Shown here: piece after piece, positions 32,703 through 42,042 of the stretch
Numbering within the stretch: position 1 is the stretch's first letter
Layout of the letters: the number at the start of each line of letters is the position of its first letter
Source: an uncultured Flavobacteriales bacterium
Lineage (GTDB): Bacteria > Bacteroidota > Bacteroidia > Flavobacteriales > Crocinitomicaceae
Length of the DNA stretch: 64,000 bases
Assembly (NCBI GenBank): GCA_946482515.1
Contig: CAMLRS010000016.1
Location: 1-64,000 of the forward strand
Reading direction: 5' to 3'
Made by a program: the position numbers and the translations under genes
The notes under the pieces: generated by a model
What the model was told of the DNA's origin: nothing
Seen by the model: the letters and a program-made list of their open reading frames with translations, nothing else
The model's database searches: none

Positions 32703-33935
32703 ATGGCAAAGCTTCATCCTTTCAAAGCTGTGCGACCAACGCGCGATAAAGCCCACCTCGTGGCTACGCGTCCGCTGGCTTCCTATAAAGAACACATTCT
32801 CAAAGCGAAACTGGAGCAGAACCCTTATACGTTTATTCACATCATTCACCCGGAAGTCAACAAGGCATTCAAGACCAAGCCGAATTCCCTTGAGCGGTTC
32901 CAGGCGGTGAAGAAACGTTTTCATGAATTTGAAGACGAAGGCGTGATCTTCCAGGACCAGGAAGCGACAATTTACGTTTACCGTCAGACAACGCCGACGA
33001 ACGAGTTTACAGGCATTGTAGCCGGAGCGAGCATTGCCGAATACGATGCCGGATTGATTAAAAAACACGAGGCAACACTCACATCGCGCGAGGAAATGTT
33101 CACCAATTACCTCGATATCGTGGGTTTCAACGCCGAACCGGTATTGCTTTCGCACGAGCCGTCGGATGCTATTGAAGCTTTTATTGCCGATGCAACCACG
33201 CCGCGACCGGAATACGAATTCTCGACAACCGATCGTATCAAACACGAATTGTGGGTCCTGTCACCTGAGCAAACTGCTGAAATACAACGTTTATTCGATG
33301 CGTTACCGGCATTGTATATCGCCGATGGCCACCATCGGTCGGCATCTTCGGCCAGGCTGGCTGAGAAATACCGGAAAGCGGGTATTGCGCTTCAGAATCC
33401 ACAGTACTTCCTGGCATTTCTGATCGACGAACGACGCATGCAAATCCTGGAATTCAATCGTTTGGTGAAAACGCTGAATGGCCATACAACTGATTCTTTT
33501 TTAACAACTTTAGGGTCGTTATTTGAAGTAAAGCCTTTAACGATTGGCCGCAATCCGAAAAAGGAGCACGAAATGACCTGCTTCCTGAAGGGAAAATGGT
33601 ACAGCCTCACAGCGAAGCCGGAAATCTGCTCGTCGAAAGATCCGGTGAAATCCCTTGATGCGCAAATCCTGACCGACCAGGTATTGACGCCTATTCTCGG
33701 CATTCGCGACCTGAAAACCGACAGCAACATTGCTTTTATGAGCGGAGCCGAAGGCTTGTCGGCCATTGAAGACGCCGTGAACAAAGGACAGGCGGAAGTG
33801 GGATTCGTATTGTATCCCGTGAGTATGGAACAGGTGAAAGCCGTTGCCGACCACGAGCTGATCATGCCACCGAAATCGACCTGGGTGGAGCCCAAAATCC
33901 GAAGCGGACTTACCATTTACATGATCAATGAATAA
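32703..33935 (+). CDS. DUF1015 family protein
   Basis: A 410-residue protein with family stretches HPFKAVRPTRDKAHLVATRP at the start, NPYTFIHIIHPE, YRQTTPTNEFTGIVAG, ALYIADGHHRSASSARLAEKY and AGIALQNPQYFLAFLIDE-like text. The conserved ADGHHR is the best marker. Function is unknown; in many genomes, as here, the gene lies near serA/serC, hinting at a role around phosphoserine or glyceric-acid metabolism. It overlaps yggS by eight bases, so both belong to one operon. Confidence 0.88.
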   Translation: MAKLHPFKAVRPTRDKAHLVATRPLASYKEHILKAKLEQNPYTFIHIIHPEVNKAFKTKPNSLERFQAVKKRFHEFEDEGVIFQDQEATIYVYRQTTPTNEFTGIVAGASIAEYDAGLIKKHEATLTSREEMFTNYLDIVGFNAEPVLLSHEPSDAIEAFIADATTPRPEYEFSTTDRIKHELWVLSPEQTAEIQRLFDALPALYIADGHHRSASSARLAEKYRKAGIALQNPQYFLAFLIDERRMQILEFNRLVKTLNGHTTDSFLTTLGSLFEVKPLTIGRNPKKEHEMTCFLKGKWYSLTAKPEICSSKDPVKSLDAQILTDQVLTPILGIRDLKTDSNIAFMSGAEGLSAIEDAVNKGQAEVGFVLYPVSMEQVKAVADHELIMPPKSTWVEPKIRSGLTIYMINE

Positions 33936-34596
33936 TCCGATTGCCCAAAACCTGTTGGCCCTGCGCACGGAAATTCCGGCGAATGTGGAGCTGATCGCCG
34001 TTTCCAAAACCAAGCCCGAAAGCGATATTTTGCTGGCTTACAAAGCCGGTCAGCGTGCTTTTGGCGAAAACAAAGTACAGGAAATGGCGGGTAAATACGA
34101 AAACCTGCCGAAAGACATTCAATGGCACCTTATCGGGCATTTGCAGACCAATAAAGTGAAATACATAGCGCCGTTCGTGCACATGATCCATTCGGTCGAC
34201 AGCCTGCGCCTGTTGCAGGAAATCGATAAACAGGCGGCGAAAAACAACCGCGTCATTCCCTGCCTGCTGCAATTCCACATTGCCGACGAAGAAACCAAAT
34301 TCGGACTCGATTTCACCGAAGCCGAAGAACTGCTGCAATCGCGTGAGTTCGTTGAGCTGCGCAACGTCAGCATAGCCGGATTAATGGGCATGGCGACCTT
34401 TACATCCAACGAAGAACAGATCGCCGATGAATTCCGGAACCTGAACAACTACTTCCAGATCATCAAAAGTCATTATTTCAAGTTCAATCCTGAATTCCGG
34501 CACGTTTCCATGGGCATGAGCAGCGACTACCGCATTGCCATCCAGGAAGGAAGCACCATGATTCGCGTCGGCAGCACTATTTTCGGAACACGATGA
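33928..34596 (+). CDS. YggS family PLP homeostasis protein
   Basis: The 222-residue protein has the PLP lysine K27 in ELIAVSKTKPE, then GENKVQEM, WHLIGHLQTNKVKYI, KFGLDF, GLMGMATF and the phosphate-binding SMGMSSDYRIAIQEGSTMIR near the C-terminus. The family (YggS/PLPBP) regulates free pyridoxal phosphate in the cytoplasm. It overlaps the DUF1015 gene before it and the DUF1684 gene after it (ATGA). Confidence 0.93.
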   Translation: MNNPIAQNLLALRTEIPANVELIAVSKTKPESDILLAYKAGQRAFGENKVQEMAGKYENLPKDIQWHLIGHLQTNKVKYIAPFVHMIHSVDSLRLLQEIDKQAAKNNRVIPCLLQFHIADEETKFGLDFTEAEELLQSREFVELRNVSIAGLMGMATFTSNEEQIADEFRNLNNYFQIIKSHYFKFNPEFRHVSMGMSSDYRIAIQEGSTMIRVGSTIFGTR

Positions 34597-35192
34597 AAGC
34601 ATTTCTTTTCTGCCTATTCAGCTGTGTAGCTTTTTCAGCTGCTGCGCAAAACTATGCCGACAGCATCCAGAAAGCCCGTCACGAACACGATTCTGTTTTC
34701 GTAACACAAGTCCTCAACAAAGAAGAAGCAGCGCATTTCAAAGGCTTCTGCTACTTCCCTGTCGATTCTACCTATCGTGTCACAGCAACCTTCCAGAAGA
34801 AAAAAGGAAAGAAATTCGCCATGCCGATGACGCGCGAACGTCTGAAGACCGTTTACTACCGCGCTTACGGAACGCTGACGTTCACGATCCGCGATACCGT
34901 TTGTGTATTGACCGTTTACGAAAACCTCGACCTGAAGCACAAAAAAGCATTCCGCAATTACCTGTTCCTGCCGTTCCGCGATGGAACAACCAATACGACA
35001 ACTTACGGCGGCGGCCGTTTCATGGACATTGAAAAAAGCAGCTCGGACCAATGGATCATTGATTTCAACAGCGCTTATCATCCGTATTGCGCTTATACTT
35101 CCCGTTATTCCTGTCCTATTCCGCCGGCTGAAAACGTGATCGAGCCAGCCATTATGGCCGGTGAATGTTACGAAGGTCATCCCGAAGAGTAA
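34593..35192 (+). CDS. DUF1684-like secreted protein
   Basis: A 199-residue protein with a signal peptide (residues 1-19, ending AAAQ). The mature part has FKGFCYFPVDSTYRV, LTFTIRDTVCVLTVYEN, YLFLPFRDGTTNTTTYGGGR and the C-terminal YHPYCAYTSRYSCPIPPAEN motif, diagnostic for DUF1684. The function is unknown. It is the last gene of the DUF1015-yggS-DUF1684 operon and overlaps yggS by four bases. Confidence 0.87.
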   Translation: MKAFLFCLFSCVAFSAAAQNYADSIQKARHEHDSVFVTQVLNKEEAAHFKGFCYFPVDSTYRVTATFQKKKGKKFAMPMTRERLKTVYYRAYGTLTFTIRDTVCVLTVYENLDLKHKKAFRNYLFLPFRDGTTNTTTYGGGRFMDIEKSSSDQWIIDFNSAYHPYCAYTSRYSCPIPPAENVIEPAIMAGECYEGHPEE

Positions 35193-35270
35193 ACACACTT
35201 ATCGACCGCTCCTCATTTTCGTTCCCAATCTCGCGTTGAATTTGGTATCTTTCCCTACCAATAAAACGTT

Positions 35271-37283
35271 ATGAGAACAGCATATTTATCTATCCTGGGG
35301 CTTTCGGGCGCGTTGCTGCTGGGATCCTGTGGCGGCGACACCGATACCAAACAATCGGAAGCCGTAAAGAATCCGCATATTGTAGACCGTTTCGCCGATG
35401 TGCAGATCCTGCGCTTCGATGTCAATAGCTGGAACAAATTATCCCTGAACCAGAAGAAGCTCGTTTACTTCCTTTCGCAGGCAGGTCTGGCCGGTCGCGA
35501 TATTATTTACGACCAGAACAACGCCTACAACCTCGAAATCCGCAAAGCGCTGGAAAAAATCACGGAATCGTACAAAGGCGATAAAAACTCCGATGACTGG
35601 AAAGCATTCGACGCGTACAGTAAACAAGTCTGGTTTTCCAACGGGATTCACCACCATTACAGCATGGAAAAAATCGAACCGGGTTTCAGTCAGGCTTACT
35701 TAGCTGAATTGCTGAAAGAATCCGGTGCAAAACTGTCAATGGAAGCGAAAAATGCCATCTTCAGCACAACAGCTTATATGAAGCGTAAGGTGAAAGATCC
35801 GAAAGTGGATATGATCGTCGCTTCAGCCAATAACTTCTATGGCAAAGGCGTGACGCAAAAAGCCGTGGAGGATTTCTATACGGCCATGATCGACACGACG
35901 GATCCGACGCCGATTGAATACGGACTGAATTCGACGCTCATTCTCAAAGACGGCAAGCTCTACGAAGATGTCTGGAAATCCGGTGGCAAATACGGCAAAG
36001 CGATCGATCAGATCGTTTACTGGCTGAAACAGGCTGTAACTGTGGCAGAGAATCCAAAACAGGGAGCTGCATTAGAGAAGCTCATTGAATATTACCAGAC
36101 CGGCGACCTGGAAACCTGGAGCGCCTACAACGTATTGTGGCTACAAGCAACCGAAGGCGATATCGACTACATCAATGGCTTCATCGAAACATACGGCGAT
36201 GCGCTCGGCGCACGTGCAAGCTATGAATCGGTGGTACAGATCAACGATTTCGATGCGTCGAAGCGTATGGCTGTGGTAGCGGAAAACGCACAGTGGTTTG
36301 AAGACAATTCACCGTTATTTCCACAACACAAGCGCAAGGAAGTAAAAGGCGTTTCTTACAAAGTAGTCCAAGTGGCCAGCGAATCCGGTGATGCTGCTCC
36401 ATCTACACCTATTGGTGTGAACCTTCCCAACAACGACTGGATCCGTTCGGAATACGGTTCGAAATCCGTTTCACTTGGAAATATCATCGAAGCGTATGAC
36501 AAAGCCGGCGGTCCTTCACTGGTGGAAGAATTCGCTCATGACAAAGAAGAAATCGAACGTGCGAAGAAATACGGTTCATTAGCAGGCAAAATGCACACCG
36601 CGCTGCACGAAGTGATCGGTCACGCCAGCGGCCAGATCAACAAAGGCGTTGGTCAGCCGAATGTAACGCTGAAGAACTATGCTTCCACACTGGAAGAAGC
36701 CCGTGCCGATCTCGTAGGCTTGTATTACATCATGGACCCAAAAATGGTCGAGCTGGGACTGATTCCTTCACAGGAAGTCGGGAAAGCCGAATACGACGGC
36801 TACATCCGCAACGGTATGATGACACAGCTGCAGCGTCTGGAAATTGGCCAGAACCTCGAGGAAGAGCACATGCAGAACCGTCAGCTGGTTGCAGCCTGGG
36901 TATTTGAAAAAGGTCAGAAAGACAACGTAATTGCCAAAATGACGCACGGTGGCAAAACGTATTACGACATCAAAGACTACAACAAGCTCCGCAAGCTGTT
37001 TGGTGAATTGCTGCGCGAAATCCAGCGAATCAAATCCGAAGGCGATTACAAAGCCGGGCGCAATCTGGTGGAAACTTACGGTGTGAAAGTCAACAAGGCC
37101 TTGAACAAAGAAGTGCTCGACCGTGTAAAGCCACTCAATCTCGCTCCTTACAGCGGATTCGTTTACCCGATTTTTGTTCCGGTGACCAATGCCAAAGGTG
37201 AAATCACCGACATCAAGCTGGAAAACAAAATGGGCTTTGTAGAGCAGATGCTCTATTATGGCAAGAAGTATAGCTTTTTATAA
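35271..37283 (+). CDS. Dipeptidyl-peptidase III-like lipoprotein (M49)
   Basis: A 670-residue metallopeptidase. The N-terminus is a lipoprotein signal with lipobox LLGSC. The zinc motif is HEVIGH (H446, E447, H451), the six-residue variant unique to the M49 family, followed by a downstream EEARADLVGLYYI that supplies the third ligand. It probably removes dipeptides from peptide N-termini at the cell envelope. A weak -7 box TATCTTTC lies upstream of the ATG. It is transcribed alone; a GAATAG word repeat follows. Confidence 0.9.
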   Translation: MRTAYLSILGLSGALLLGSCGGDTDTKQSEAVKNPHIVDRFADVQILRFDVNSWNKLSLNQKKLVYFLSQAGLAGRDIIYDQNNAYNLEIRKALEKITESYKGDKNSDDWKAFDAYSKQVWFSNGIHHHYSMEKIEPGFSQAYLAELLKESGAKLSMEAKNAIFSTTAYMKRKVKDPKVDMIVASANNFYGKGVTQKAVEDFYTAMIDTTDPTPIEYGLNSTLILKDGKLYEDVWKSGGKYGKAIDQIVYWLKQAVTVAENPKQGAALEKLIEYYQTGDLETWSAYNVLWLQATEGDIDYINGFIETYGDALGARASYESVVQINDFDASKRMAVVAENAQWFEDNSPLFPQHKRKEVKGVSYKVVQVASESGDAAPSTPIGVNLPNNDWIRSEYGSKSVSLGNIIEAYDKAGGPSLVEEFAHDKEEIERAKKYGSLAGKMHTALHEVIGHASGQINKGVGQPNVTLKNYASTLEEARADLVGLYYIMDPKMVELGLIPSQEVGKAEYDGYIRNGMMTQLQRLEIGQNLEEEHMQNRQLVAAWVFEKGQKDNVIAKMTHGGKTYYDIKDYNKLRKLFGELLREIQRIKSEGDYKAGRNLVETYGVKVNKALNKEVLDRVKPLNLAPYSGFVYPIFVPVTNAKGEITDIKLENKMGFVEQMLYYGKKYSFL

Positions 37284-37288
37284 CTAAG

Positions 37289-37350
37289 AGGGAATAGTGA
37301 ATAGGAAACAGGGAATAGTGCCCGTTTCCTATTCACTGTTCCCTGTTTCC
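37289..37350. repeat. GGGAATAGTGAATAGG-family inverted word repeat
   Basis: GGGAATAGTGAATAGGAAAC and AGGGAATAG are followed by the inverted CCCGTTTCCTATTCACTG and TTCCCTGTTTCC. The element fills the 71-bp gap from just after the M49 peptidase stop to the start of the AcpH-like gene and can form a long hairpin in the mRNA. Confidence 0.75.
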
Positions 37351-37354
37351 TCTC

Positions 37355-37945
37355 ATGAACTATCTCGGGCATCTCTATTTTTCCGGAAACGACGTCGAGC
37401 GTATGCAGGCAAACCTGTATGGCGATTTCGTGAAAGGCTCGCACCTCGACCACCTTCCTGCTGCTATTCGTGAAGGTGTGCAACTGCACCGGAAAATCGA
37501 TGATTTCATTGACCACCATCCATTGGTACATGAGCTGCTGGTGCTTTTACGCCCCGATCTGCCCAAAGTAGCCGGCGTGGCTGTGGATATTTACTTCGAC
37601 CACCTGCTGGCCCGCAACTGGAAGCAATTTCATCCGCAGGATTTGCAGGAATACCTCGATTACATCTACCTGAACCTCGATTTCCTGAATCCGTTCTACT
37701 CCTCCGATTACCGCTCCTTTTTACAGGCAATGGTGCGCTATAACTGGATCAGTCATTATCACACCACCGAAGGTCTCGACAAGATGTGTCGCGGTGTCAG
37801 CTCAAAACTCTCTTTTCCGAATGCGCTCGTCAATGGCAGTGTGGTTTTCAGGAAGCATGAGCTTCAAATAACGGAATGCTTCTTTGAATATATGATTGCC
37901 GCCAATGAATATTTCCTTCGGGAAGATCCGCGAATATTGTCGTAA
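37355..37945 (+). CDS. Acyl carrier protein phosphodiesterase-like protein
   Basis: The 196-residue protein begins MNYLGHLYFSGND and has GNLYGDFVKG-type text (NLYGDFVKGSHLDHLP), GVQLHRKIDDFIDHHP and VDIYFDHLLARNW. These aspartate/histidine motifs are those of AcpH, an HD-like phosphodiesterase that removes 4'-phosphopantetheine from acyl carrier protein. The start codon lies four bases after the word repeat. The MltF-like gene follows after 20 bases. Confidence 0.87.
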   Translation: MNYLGHLYFSGNDVERMQANLYGDFVKGSHLDHLPAAIREGVQLHRKIDDFIDHHPLVHELLVLLRPDLPKVAGVAVDIYFDHLLARNWKQFHPQDLQEYLDYIYLNLDFLNPFYSSDYRSFLQAMVRYNWISHYHTTEGLDKMCRGVSSKLSFPNALVNGSVVFRKHELQITECFFEYMIAANEYFLREDPRILS

Positions 37946-37965
37946 TTTGCAGCCACACGACATGT

Positions 37966-39405
37966 ATGATTCGTCCACACAAAATCATTAACCGTTACCT
38001 GCTGCCCGGATTAGCCGGTTCTTTGCTGCTCCTCGCCCGTTGTTCCGACACGGTTGCCGATGAACGCAAGCAGCCTTTGGTTGCCAACGAACAGGATTTA
38101 CCTGCCATTCTCAAAAAAGGAAAGCTGCGTGTACTGGCGGAGAACTCTGCCACTTCCTTTTTCATCTACAAGGGCAAGCGCATGGGATTCGAATACGAAA
38201 TTCTGCGTGAATTTGCCGAAAACCTCGGTGTTGAGCTGGAAATCATTCGTGTGAACGATCTCAACGAGATCAATGAACGACTTAACAATGGCGAAGGCGA
38301 TATCATTGCCTGCAATTACACCGTTACGCGCGATATGCAGGACCAGATCGCGTTTTCCCGGCCGTATTTTCAATCGAACCAGGTATTGGTGCAGCGCAAG
38401 CCCGATCCATTGATCGATATCACCAAGGAAGCCTGGGATAAATACCATATCAGTGATCCGCTCGAGCTCGCCCGCAAGAAAATCGATGTACGCCGTAACT
38501 CCGGCCATTACTACCACCTGCTCAACCTGCAAAACGAGATCGGTGACACGATCTATATCCGCCCTACGCACAGCAACCAAAGCGTTGAAGAGCTCATGGA
38601 AATGGTTTCCGACGGACAGATCGATTACACCGTAGCCGAACGGAACCTGGCGCGTATCAACCAGGAATTTTACCCGAACCTGGATATCAGCCTGGCCATT
38701 TCCTTCAAGCAGAACATCGCGTTCGGACTGAGTAAAAAAGCGCCGCTGCTGAAAAAGCGTCTCGATGCCTGGTTGTTGAAATTCATGAAGAAAGCTGCTT
38801 TCGATTACATCAAAAAGAAATACTACGACTTCGCCAGTAATGTACAGTATCCACAGGATCCTGGCGCTATCCGCAAAGGACAGCTCTCGCCTTTCGATGC
38901 CATCATGAAAGCGGAAGCTGGAAAACACCAGTTCGACTGGCGCTTGCTCGCAGCAATCATTTACCACGAAAGTAAATTCAATCCGAACGCCCACGCTTTT
39001 GCCGGCGCTTACGGACTGATGCAATTCATGCCGGGCACAGGATCGCGTTACGGCGTTTATCCGGGCTCTCCTCCAGATGTGCAGATTCGCGGGGGAATGA
39101 AGTACATCAACACCATTCGCGGCATGTGGAAAGACATTCCGGATGAGAACGAGCGTCATAAATTCATGCTGGCCAGCTACAATGCCGGTTCCGGGCATAT
39201 CAAAGACGCCCAGAAACTGGCCGCCAAACGCGGATTGAATCCCAAAGTCTGGGATGACAACGTAGAGAAAATGGTGCAAAACCTTGGCAAGAACGAATAC
39301 TACTCCGATCCTGTCGTGGAAAACGGCGCGTTCCGGGGCAGCTTTACCGCTCGTTACGTACGTTCCATCATGACGCGCTACGAGAGCTATAAGTCGATGT
39401 TTTAA
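37966..39405 (+). CDS. MltF-like membrane-bound lytic transglycosylase
   Basis: A 479-residue lipoprotein (lipobox LLLARC). Residues about 45-290 form a solute-binding domain (KLRVLAENSATSFFIYKG, GEGDIIACNYTVTRDMQ). The C-terminal SLT domain has the catalytic E335 in IIYHESKFNPNA, GAYGLMQFMPGTG, YNAGSGHI and a final YVRSIMTRYE stretch. It cleaves peptidoglycan between MurNAc and GlcNAc with 1,6-anhydro ends. The long antisense ORF opposite it is a shadow. Confidence 0.9.
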   Translation: MIRPHKIINRYLLPGLAGSLLLLARCSDTVADERKQPLVANEQDLPAILKKGKLRVLAENSATSFFIYKGKRMGFEYEILREFAENLGVELEIIRVNDLNEINERLNNGEGDIIACNYTVTRDMQDQIAFSRPYFQSNQVLVQRKPDPLIDITKEAWDKYHISDPLELARKKIDVRRNSGHYYHLLNLQNEIGDTIYIRPTHSNQSVEELMEMVSDGQIDYTVAERNLARINQEFYPNLDISLAISFKQNIAFGLSKKAPLLKKRLDAWLLKFMKKAAFDYIKKKYYDFASNVQYPQDPGAIRKGQLSPFDAIMKAEAGKHQFDWRLLAAIIYHESKFNPNAHAFAGAYGLMQFMPGTGSRYGVYPGSPPDVQIRGGMKYINTIRGMWKDIPDENERHKFMLASYNAGSGHIKDAQKLAAKRGLNPKVWDDNVEKMVQNLGKNEYYSDPVVENGAFRGSFTARYVRSIMTRYESYKSMF

Positions 39406-39423
39406 GAGCAGGTAAAACAATTA

Positions 39424-39453
39424 ATCTTTGCGCTCTTCGCGTCTTTGCGGTAG
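39424..39453. repeat. CTTTGCG word repeat upstream of miaA
   Basis: ATCTTTGCGCTCTTCGCG and TCTTTGCGGTAG are near-tandem copies of a CTTTGCG-like word, of the same style as the other intergenic word repeats. Confidence 0.5.
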
Positions 39454-39458
39454 ATTTA
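39451..39458 (+). promoter_or_regulatory. -7 box TAGATTTA four bases before the miaA start
   Basis: TAGATTTA matches TAnnTTTG at seven of eight positions and is separated from the ATG at 39463 by CCCC. Confidence 0.5.
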
Positions 39459-39462
39459 CCCC

Positions 39463-40365
39463 ATGAAACAACAGCTCCTTGTGATCGAAGGTCCCACCGC
39501 CAGTGGGAAAACCGCATTGAGCGTTGCATTAGCCCAACAACTGCAAACAGTCGTACTTTCAGCCGATTCCCGTCAATTTTACAAAGAGCTGGCCATAGGA
39601 ACTGCCAAACCGACGGTTGAAGAAATGCAGGGCATTCCACATTATTTTATCGATTCACATAGCGTGACAGAACCGGTTACGGCGGCGCAATTCGAACAGG
39701 AAGCGATGGACTTGCTTCAAACGACATTAAAAGACCATCCGTTTGTGATCGTAGCCGGTGGCTCGGGCATGTTCATCGACGCGTTGTGCATCGGCCTCGA
39801 TCCGATTCCGCACGATGAAGTCATTCAGCTGCAATTGCGGGAAGAACACCGGATAAATGGCCTGAAACCGCTATGTGACGAGCTGAAAGCAGCCGATCCC
39901 GGCTATTACGCTGCTGTCGATCAGAACAATCCTGCGCGGATTCTAAGGGCATTGGAAGTCATCCGACTCACCGGCAAACCTTTTTCCGAATGGCGTCAGA
40001 GCAGTCCGCCCGAGCGGCCATTTGGGGTGCAGCGTTTCCTGATCGAACACCCGCGCGAGCAATTGTACGATCGCATCAATCGCCGTGTGGACAACATGAT
40101 CGCCGATGGTTTGCTGGAAGAAGCGAAAAGCGTACATCATTTGAAACACCTGGCACCTTTGCAGACTGTTGGTTACAAGGAATGTTTCGATTACTTCGAA
40201 GGAAAATCCGACCGGGAAACCTGTATTGAAAAGATCAAGCAGCACACGCGTAATTACGCCAAACGCCAATTGACGTGGTTCCGCAGGCATCCCGAAACAG
40301 TAGTGATCCCTTTTGGTACAAATGAACAGATGACCGCACTTATCCGGAAGCATTCGGGTGTATAA
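39463..40365 (+). CDS. miaA: tRNA dimethylallyltransferase
   Basis: A 300-residue MiaA with the P-loop GPTASGKT (10-17), VVLSADSRQFYKELAIGTAK, GIPHYFIDSHS, AGGSGMFIDAL, NNPARILRALEV and the C-terminal TRNYAKRQLTWFRRHPE. It transfers a dimethylallyl group to N6 of A37 in tRNAs that read codons starting with U. It is a single-gene unit. Confidence 0.95.
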   Translation: MKQQLLVIEGPTASGKTALSVALAQQLQTVVLSADSRQFYKELAIGTAKPTVEEMQGIPHYFIDSHSVTEPVTAAQFEQEAMDLLQTTLKDHPFVIVAGGSGMFIDALCIGLDPIPHDEVIQLQLREEHRINGLKPLCDELKAADPGYYAAVDQNNPARILRALEVIRLTGKPFSEWRQSSPPERPFGVQRFLIEHPREQLYDRINRRVDNMIADGLLEEAKSVHHLKHLAPLQTVGYKECFDYFEGKSDRETCIEKIKQHTRNYAKRQLTWFRRHPETVVIPFGTNEQMTALIRKHSGV

Positions 40366-40456
40366 AATCCGTATTAATACGCTTAAAAATCCGTACAAAC
40401 ACCGTTGATTGAGACAGGCAAGCATACTATCTTGCTCATCTAAAAATCAATCGGTT

Positions 40457-40882
40457 ATGAAAACAAAAGATGATTACAAACCACTATTTGATGCTGGCGA
40501 TCTGCTGCTTATTGAGGAAGGACTAACGCTCTTCGAAGATCTCCACATGGTGCTCTATGCTGCCAAATTAGGAAGGAAAACAATGAAGTATCCCGTTAAA
40601 TCGCCTGAAGACCTGGCCGGGATTTTCGGGAGTAAGAAAGTGTTCCAGTTCCGTGACTGGAAAATCAGCTACAAAACCTTTCTCAAATTCGCTCCGCAGG
40701 AATTCTTCCCGATGGAAACGGAAAAAGACTTCCTGATGCGTATGTTGATGATCTTCCAGATCGCCCGGAGAACGCATCAGTTCGACACGATGCAACAAGG
40801 CTCTGTTAAGCCGTTCAGTGAAAAAGAGAACGTCTACCTCATTCCTACCCCTGAGCCTATCCCTTATTACCCGAATAAATAA
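40457..40882 (+). CDS. Unrecognised 141-residue protein
   Basis: I do not recognise this protein. It is charged and helical in the first two thirds (LFDAGDLLLIEEGLTLFEDL, GSKKVFQFRDWKISYKTFL) and ends in a Pro-rich tail (IPTPEPIPYYPNK). There is no signal peptide or membrane segment. I start it at ATG 40457; an upstream in-frame TTG at 40409 has less support. The next small gene follows after 17 bases, so the two are probably co-transcribed and end at the terminator at 41187. Confidence 0.65.
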   Translation: MKTKDDYKPLFDAGDLLLIEEGLTLFEDLHMVLYAAKLGRKTMKYPVKSPEDLAGIFGSKKVFQFRDWKISYKTFLKFAPQEFFPMETEKDFLMRMLMIFQIARRTHQFDTMQQGSVKPFSEKENVYLIPTPEPIPYYPNK

Positions 40883-40899
40883 CCTAAAACAACACTATT

Positions 40900-41160
40900 A
40901 TGCCAGCTCCAAGAACCGCTGTTTTCTGTCCTGCCGGAAGGTGGACACAAGTCGAATGGTATGTCGGAACGATTTACCTGAATAAAATGTATATGTCAAA
41001 TCCCGGAACCCGCATCCAATGGCGTTGGTTCAGCGCCGGATTGCCACCCTATTGGCAGGGCGAGTTTTTCGGAAATGCCCGCATCACACTCACGGCCACA
41101 TTTTACATGAGCCTGGAATTCAAGCCAGACCGTGACACAACGATCACATTTGCCCCTTAG
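40900..41160 (+). CDS. Unrecognised small beta-rich protein
   Basis: I do not recognise this 86-residue protein. It is unusually rich in aromatic residues (four Trp, six Tyr or Phe in pairs such as WRWF and TFYMSLEF) with alternating patterns suggesting a small beta sandwich. It begins MPAPRTAVFCPAGRW; no signal peptide is evident. It sits directly behind the 141-residue orphan and before a strong terminator. Confidence 0.6.
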   Translation: MPAPRTAVFCPAGRWTQVEWYVGTIYLNKMYMSNPGTRIQWRWFSAGLPPYWQGEFFGNARITLTATFYMSLEFKPDRDTTITFAP

Positions 41161-41186
41161 CTAACACAACCATATAACAAAACAGG

Positions 41187-41227
41187 TTCTGCAGAAATCT
41201 CGAAAGGGTTTCTGCAGAATTGTTTTT
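41187..41227 (+). terminator. Terminator after the two orphan genes
   Basis: Perfect 11-bp arms TTCTGCAGAAA and TTTCTGCAGAA around an 11-base loop are followed by TTGTTTTT. Each arm contains the palindrome TTCTGCAGAA. Confidence 0.82.
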
Positions 41228-41395
41228 AGCCCTTTCATTCTTTGGCAGAAGCATCGCCGATTGCCTTCCAATCTGTAGAATAATCGCTATTTTTCTCCTT
41301 CGGATTGCAACGGCCATCCAATAAACCGCCTGAAAAACAGCTGCATATAAACTTGGAACGATTATTGAAAATTACCCATTCAAAGCCAAAAAACT

Positions 41396-42037
41396 ATGAA
41401 CATTCAATTTGAACAGGTCATGCCCCACCCGCTCGCTGCCATCCAACACAGCGAAGACAGTATCTGGGGACATGCTGTTTCCCTGAAAGCCGGACACAAG
41501 ATCCTGTTGAATGCGGCCAGTGGTAAAGGAAAATCCACGTTTTCCATGACCATTTTCGGTATTCGCACCGATTACGAAGGAACCATCCGCTTCGATGGAA
41601 AAGACATCCGCACGCTGAGCACCGATGAATGGGTAACAATCCGTCAGCGTAAAATGTCGACCGTATTCCAGGACCTGCAGCTCTTTCACAACCTGACTGT
41701 AGCCGAAAACCTGCATTTGAAAAACAGCCTTACGAATTTCAAAACCGAACAGCAAATGCGTCAGATGCTGGCCATGCTGGGAATCGAACACAAATGGAAT
41801 GACCGCTGCGGACTTTTGTCGATGGGACAGCAGCAGCGTGTTGCCATCGTTCGCGCCTTGTGCCAGCCGTTCGACTGGCTCATTATGGATGAGCCATTTT
41901 CGCACCTCGACGAAGCAAACAGCCGGCTTTGCCTGCAAATGATCGCCGATGAATGCGACGCACAAAAAGCCGGTTTCGTACTTACGTCACTCGACGACGA
42001 CAACCGTTTCGCTTACGATTACGAACTTAAACTCTGA
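41396..42037 (+). CDS. ABC transporter ATPase with atypical switch region
   Basis: A 213-residue ATPase of the LolD/MacB group. Walker A is NAASGKGKST (39-48, canonical lysine present), the signature is LSMGQQQR (141-148), Walker B is WLIMDEP (D165, E166) and the D-loop is SHLDE. The usual switch histidine is missing: the strand reads FVLTSLDDD with Ser198 where Thr-His is expected. Hydrolysis may be slow or regulated differently. The permease gene starts five bases later, so the two form a unit. It could act on lipoproteins or export; no periplasmic adaptor gene is present. Confidence 0.83.
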   Translation: MNIQFEQVMPHPLAAIQHSEDSIWGHAVSLKAGHKILLNAASGKGKSTFSMTIFGIRTDYEGTIRFDGKDIRTLSTDEWVTIRQRKMSTVFQDLQLFHNLTVAENLHLKNSLTNFKTEQQMRQMLAMLGIEHKWNDRCGLLSMGQQQRVAIVRALCQPFDWLIMDEPFSHLDEANSRLCLQMIADECDAQKAGFVLTSLDDDNRFAYDYELKL

Positions 42038-42042
42038 CAGCC

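Noticed and set aside
38098..39420. Minus-strand 440-codon ORF opposite the MltF-like gene
   Set aside because: Antisense to a clear lytic transglycosylase; length comes from codon bias of the real gene and no family motif is visible.
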